A DNA stretch of 9,363 nucleotides from CAYWTX01 sp964461295 (GTDB lineage Bacteria; Planctomycetota; Phycisphaerae; SM23-33), in contig CAYWTX010000301.1 in assembly GCA_964461295.1 (NCBI GenBank), positions 1 to 9,363 on the forward strand. The letters run 5' to 3'. Under the pieces are notes generated by a model, which saw only the letters and a program-made list of their open reading frames with translations, ran no database searches and was not told where the DNA came from. Every line of letters starts with the position of its first letter. The stretch's first letter is position 1. A program made the translations under genes and the position numbers. Positions 6,900 through 9,363 of the stretch are shown here, in pieces.

Positions 6900-7133
6900 G
6901 CCTCGCCGCTGGCCGCCGACGGAAGGGTCTACTTCCCGACGCGCAGCGGCCTGCACGTCCTGGCCGCCGGGGCAGAGAAGAAACCGATCTGCCAGGCCCC
7001 GCTGGGGGGCGAATGCACGCCGGTGGCCGCCAACGGCACGCTCTACCTCGTCTCCCGCGGGTACCTGTGGGCGCTTCGGGGCAGCGGGGGCAGACCGGGG
7101 CCGGCGGGGTTGCGGGTTTCATCCGAGCCGTAA
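6900..7133 (+). pseudogene. Detached C-terminal part of the PQQ-like propeller gene
   Basis: Read in the same frame as the preceding gene, right after its TAG, this stretch is open for 77 codons to TAA (7131-7133). It encodes ASPLAADGRVYFPTRSG..., then LHVLAAG and later NGTLYLVSRGYLWALRG. These are the last propeller strands and a closing W-x-L-R strand. It has no start codon or ribosome site of its own, so it is not an independent gene. Joined to the upstream part, the protein would be 561 residues, counting the TAG position as one residue. Confidence 0.8.
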
Positions 7134-7151
7134 CGATAGTTGACGAAGATC

Positions 7152-7171
7152 GCGGGCCCAGCGCAGCCCGC
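7152..7171 (+). terminator. Possible terminator hairpin after the PQQ-like gene
   Basis: GCGGGC (7152-7157) and GCCCGC (7166-7171) are perfect reverse complements around an eight-base loop, 19 bases after the TAA at 7133. The following bases are only mildly T-rich (CCTGTTCTC), so this would be a weak intrinsic terminator at best. A second short inverted repeat, GGCGG/CCGCC, lies at 7198-7215. Confidence 0.35.
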
Positions 7172-7253
7172 CCTGTTCTCGTGCCGCGAGCGCCAGCGGC
7201 GGGAGTCCTGCCGCCAAATCGCCGCTGCCTTCAGCCTGCCGCGTTCCTTCTGG

Positions 7254-7259
7254 TATCCT
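7254..7259 (+). promoter_or_regulatory. Possible extended -10 element immediately before mnmE
   Basis: TATCCT at 7254-7259 is preceded by TG one base earlier (TGGTATCCT), the extended -10 form. The only -35-like sequence at about 18 bases is TTCAGC, a poor match. Transcription from it would start at or beside the GTG at 7267, giving a leaderless message, which fits the absence of a ribosome site there. Weak evidence. Confidence 0.3.
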
Positions 7260-7266
7260 GTCCGGC

Positions 7267-8784
7267 GTGTTTCCTTCCGATGACACCATCGCGGCGATCT
7301 CCACCGCTGCCGGCTCGGCCGCTCGGGCCATCGTGCGCGCCAGCGGCCCCGACGCCGTCGCCATCGCCGGCCGGTTGTTCACGCCGGCCGGCGGTTCGCT
7401 CGCCAGCCTCGGCGGCTTCCGCGCAGCCGACGGGCGCGTCCATGTCCCGGCCCTGGAACTGCCCGCGCGGGCATACGTTTTTCGCGCCCCGCGGAGCTAC
7501 ACGCGTCAGGACGTCGTCGAGCTGCACGTGCCCGGCAGCGCCGTCGTGGCCTCCGCCGTGCTGGAGGCGTTCTTCGCCGCCGGTGCCCGCGCCGCCCGGA
7601 GCGGGGAGTTCACCGCCCGCGCGTTCTTCTCCGGGCGGCTGGACCTGTCCGCCGCCGAGGCTGTCGCCGACGTGATCGACGCCGCCAATGACGCCCAGCT
7701 TCGCGCCGCCATGGCGGCGCTGGGCGGGCGGGTGAGCCGGCTCGTTCGCGGCGCAGCCGAGGACATCGCCGAAGTGCTGGCCTCCGTCGAGGCATCCATC
7801 GATCTGGCCGAGGAGGAGATCGCGCTGGCCGCGCCGGCGGACCTGGCGGCCGAATTGCACGCCACCGCCCGGCGGCTCCGCGCGCAGGCGGACAACGCCC
7901 GCGCGATGAGCGACTCGGCCGAACTGCCTCGGATCGTCCTGTGCGGCCGGCCCAACGTGGGCAAGAGCTCGCTGCTGAACGCCTTGAGCGGGCAAGACCG
8001 TGCAATTGTTTCAGCCGCGGCGGGCACGACGCGAGACGTGCTCAGCGCGACGCTGGACCTGGACGGCGCGCCGGTGCTGCTGCAGGACGCCGCCGGGCTG
8101 TGGAGCGGCGCGGGCCGGCACGATCCCCAGGCGAAGGGGACCGGTCGCCCGGATACCGGCTCGGTCGCTCCCACAGGCGGCATGGCTTCTTCGCTCGCCG
8201 CTGCCGCCGACAGCGCCTCGCGCCATGCCGTCGCCCGCGCCGACGTCGTCTGCTTCGTCTACAACGCGCCGGACGGTCTCACGCCCGACGACGAGATACT
8301 GCTTGCGGAACTGCGATCCCACAACCCCCGCGCACCGCATATCCTCGTCGCCAACAAGTCCGACCTGTTGCGCGGCGGCCGGCAACTGGCGCCCCGTCCC
8401 CATCGGCAGCCCAATGGGCAACCGACAGCCGACAATCGGCAATCCGCCCCGCGGGCGATCGCCGCTTCAGCCCTCACCGCCGCCGGCTTGGAGGAACTCA
8501 AGGGCGCGATGGGCGACCTCCTCCACCTCCACGCGTCCCGAAGCGGCGAGGCCCTCGGCCTGCACGACCGCCAGCGGCGCTGCATCCTCGCCGCCGCCGA
8601 AGCCGCGGTCCGCGCCGCCGGGCTTCTCGCGGCCGCACCGACCGTCGCCGACGTGGCCGAACTGGCCGCCGTCGAGCTGCGCGACGCGCTGGCCCAACTC
8701 GCCCTTGTCAGCCCCGATTGCCCCCACATCGTCGCCGACGATGTCCTCGGCCGCGTCTTCTCGCGCTTCTGCGTGGGGAAATAG
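7267..8784 (+). CDS. mnmE: tRNA uridine-5-carboxymethylaminomethyl modification GTPase MnmE
   Basis: 505 residues; about 450-460 is usual. With MnmG this enzyme makes the cmnm5 group on U34 of tRNAs reading split codon boxes, in the cytoplasm. The GTG start is set by homology: DTIAAISTAAGSAARAIVRASGPDA matches the family's N-terminal folate-binding opening, and no in-frame ATG is near. There is no clear ribosome site. The tetrahydrofolate domain runs to about 120, followed by helices, then the G domain: G1 GRPNVGKSS at 227-235 with the K+-binding-type Asn230, G2 GTTRD, G3 DAAGL at 274 (usually DTAGL), G4 NKSD at 363-366, G5 SA at 401-402. The C-terminus FCVGK carries the conserved C-x-G-K cysteine (C502). 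Oddities: about 25 extra residues follow G3, replacing the usual xxxVExxGIxR switch II, and about 15 extra residues lie between G4 and G5. The stop is TAG. The family call is certain. Confidence 0.96.
   Translation: MFPSDDTIAAISTAAGSAARAIVRASGPDAVAIAGRLFTPAGGSLASLGGFRAADGRVHVPALELPARAYVFRAPRSYTRQDVVELHVPGSAVVASAVLEAFFAAGARAARSGEFTARAFFSGRLDLSAAEAVADVIDAANDAQLRAAMAALGGRVSRLVRGAAEDIAEVLASVEASIDLAEEEIALAAPADLAAELHATARRLRAQADNARAMSDSAELPRIVLCGRPNVGKSSLLNALSGQDRAIVSAAAGTTRDVLSATLDLDGAPVLLQDAAGLWSGAGRHDPQAKGTGRPDTGSVAPTGGMASSLAAAADSASRHAVARADVVCFVYNAPDGLTPDDEILLAELRSHNPRAPHILVANKSDLLRGGRQLAPRPHRQPNGQPTADNRQSAPRAIAASALTAAGLEELKGAMGDLLHLHASRSGEALGLHDRQRRCILAAAEAAVRAAGLLAAAPTVADVAELAAVELRDALAQLALVSPDCPHIVADDVLGRVFSRFCVGK
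8142..8168 (+). repeat. Repeat-like element inside mnmE, switch II insertion
   Basis: Direct copies of CGGTCGC (8142-8148 and 8162-8168) flank a CCGG-ATA-CCGG inverted repeat (8149-8159). The second copy is followed by TCCCACAGG, resembling the short palindromic repeats scattered through many bacterial genomes. It falls in the extra residues about 280-305 that follow the G3 motif. Whether it is a dispersed repeat needs a genome-wide comparison. Confidence 0.4.
8401..8445 (+). repeat. Repeat-like element inside mnmE, G4-G5 insertion
   Basis: The stretch contains a perfect inverted repeat GCCGA-CAA-TCGGC (8428-8440), a GCCCA/TGGGC palindrome just before it, and CCGACA/TCGGCA runs. It encodes PHRQPNGQPTADNRQSA, polar low-complexity sequence where a short loop normally sits. 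An 11-base match (GCCGATTGTCG) to its reverse complement occurs at 211-221 in the non-coding left part of the window. This hints at a dispersed element that has inserted in frame. Confidence 0.4.
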
Positions 8785-8959
8785 GGGGTGGCGGGGATGG
8801 AAGCGATGGAGCAGAAAGGAGAGACGAGGGAAAGGCGCGCCATACACGCGCGCGAGCACGCGTTTCACGGCAATCGCGCTCAATCCGGATCACGTCGTCA
8901 GAGCCTCAGGTTCTTCTCCCCGCAACTCCTTCCCATCCCTTTCGTCCCCTTCATCCCTG
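8785..8959. other. Convergent spacer with inverted purine and pyrimidine tracts
   Basis: Between the convergent mnmE and TPR genes a purine-rich tract (about 8785-8835, containing GGGATGGAAG at 8794-8803) is followed by a pyrimidine-rich tract (about 8911-8975). The latter holds two degenerate reverse-complement copies, CTTCCCATCCC (8929-8939) and CTTCATCCC (8949-8957). Transcripts from either side could fold into an imperfect long hairpin, so a bidirectional terminator is plausible. A smaller ACGCG/CGCGT inverted repeat lies near 8845-8862. No gene is seen. Confidence 0.4.
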
Positions 8960-9363
8960 CTATCTCTCCTCCCCCGTTCGGCGGCAGGGCTTGCCCGCGC
9001 GGTACAGTTCCAGGCGCTTCTCGATCTTCTTCGCCAGGTCGGCGTTGCCCGCCGCGGCCGCCAGGCTGCGCGCCTCTTCGGCCGCGTTGACCGCCCCCTG
9101 GAATTGTCCCGCCTCGGCCAGCGCCGCGGCCAGGCTGTCCACCGACTCCGCCCGCTTCAAACTCGTCAGCTCGCATGCCCGGCGGGCCAGGTTCACCGCC
9201 TCGGCCGCGTTGCGCAGCCTGCCATCCGTCGAAGTCGCCAGCACCCACGCCAGGCCCTCCATCGCCTCCGGCCAGGCCGGGCGCACCTGGAGCGCCTGGC
9301 GATACTGCACGACGGCCTCGCGATCGCGCGCCCGCCGCGCCAGCAGCACCGCCAGGTTGTAGT
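8960..9363 (-). CDS. TPR-repeat protein, C-terminal part (5' end beyond the window)
   Basis: The frame is open to the right edge and continues ...YNLAVLLARRA, so the start is outside the window. The visible ~134 residues hold tetratricopeptide helices: YNLAVLLARRARDREAVVQY with RQALQVRPAWPEA, then LAWVLATSTDGRLRNAAEAV with ARRACELT, then SLAAALAEAGQFQGAVNAAEEA, ending in ELYRAGKPCR and a TAG stop. The LAWVLATS...RNAAEAVxLARRACELT pattern is common near the C-terminus of planctomycete and verrucomicrobial TPR proteins, often fused to membrane glycosyltransferase-like domains; what precedes it here is unknown. The role is probably protein-protein interaction. It converges on mnmE across a 175-base spacer. 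Confidence 0.85.
   Translation of the reverse strand, partial: YNLAVLLARRARDREAVVQYRQALQVRPAWPEAMEGLAWVLATSTDGRLRNAAEAVNLARRACELTSLKRAESVDSLAAALAEAGQFQGAVNAAEEARSLAAAAGNADLAKKIEKRLELYRAGKPCRRTGEER

Noticed and set aside
5481..6956. 491-codon minus-strand frame opposite the PQQ-like gene
   Set aside because: Antisense shadow without recognisable features. It spans the TAG only because it is in another frame.
7941..9362. 473-codon plus-strand frame overlapping mnmE and running through the TPR gene
   Set aside because: Arg-rich low-complexity product crossing two well-supported genes and the spacer; not a real gene.

Overview
The window is about 9.4 kb of very GC-rich DNA, most likely from a planctomycete (Planctomycetota; a Phycisphaerae-like or uncultured lineage is plausible). 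The taxonomic call rests on protein types: a large secreted protein with the architecture of the hydrazine synthase alpha subunit (beta-propeller, middle domain, two CxxCH haem sites, with a DIQPIL...HCVRCH segment), a secreted PQQ-like beta-propeller protein with an Ala/Pro/Ser/Thr-rich linker, a secreted parallel beta-helix protein and a TPR protein. All are common in planctomycetes. The call is inference, not a database result.

Layout. 1-519 shows no convincing gene. 520-1971 (+) is a secreted right-handed beta-helix protein, related in fold to polysaccharide lyases. Its last 44 bases overlap, tail to tail, a leftward pair of small three-helix membrane proteins of unknown function (2329 down to 1928, and 2755 down to 2360), probably one operon with a recognisable promoter just upstream. 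A divergent intergenic region with a GC-rich tandem repeat separates this pair from 2992-5331 (+), the hydrazine-synthase-alpha-like multihaem propeller protein. A 116-base leader with two tiny ORFs follows, then 5448-6899 (+), a secreted PQQ-like propeller. Its reading frame is cut by a TAG and continues perfectly to 7133. 7267-8784 (+) is mnmE (tRNA modification GTPase), with two unusual insertions in the G domain. A short convergent spacer with inverted purine/pyrimidine tracts leads to the 3' end of a TPR gene (8960 to the right edge, minus strand).

How they fit together. The three large rightward genes before mnmE all encode proteins that look exported and act outside the cytoplasm: a carbohydrate-type beta-helix, a haem protein, and a PQQ-like propeller. 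The last two are close enough (116 bases apart, same strand) to be co-transcribed. mnmE is a cytoplasmic housekeeping gene and not obviously related to them. Nothing here is a mobile element, CRISPR array or RNA gene that I can support.

The items most worth a second look are: the amber codon at 6897-6899, at a position where internal repeats carry Trp or Cys; the hydrazine-synthase-like protein in what is probably not an anammox organism; and the MnmE G domain, whose switch II region is replaced and which carries two repeat-like insertions.
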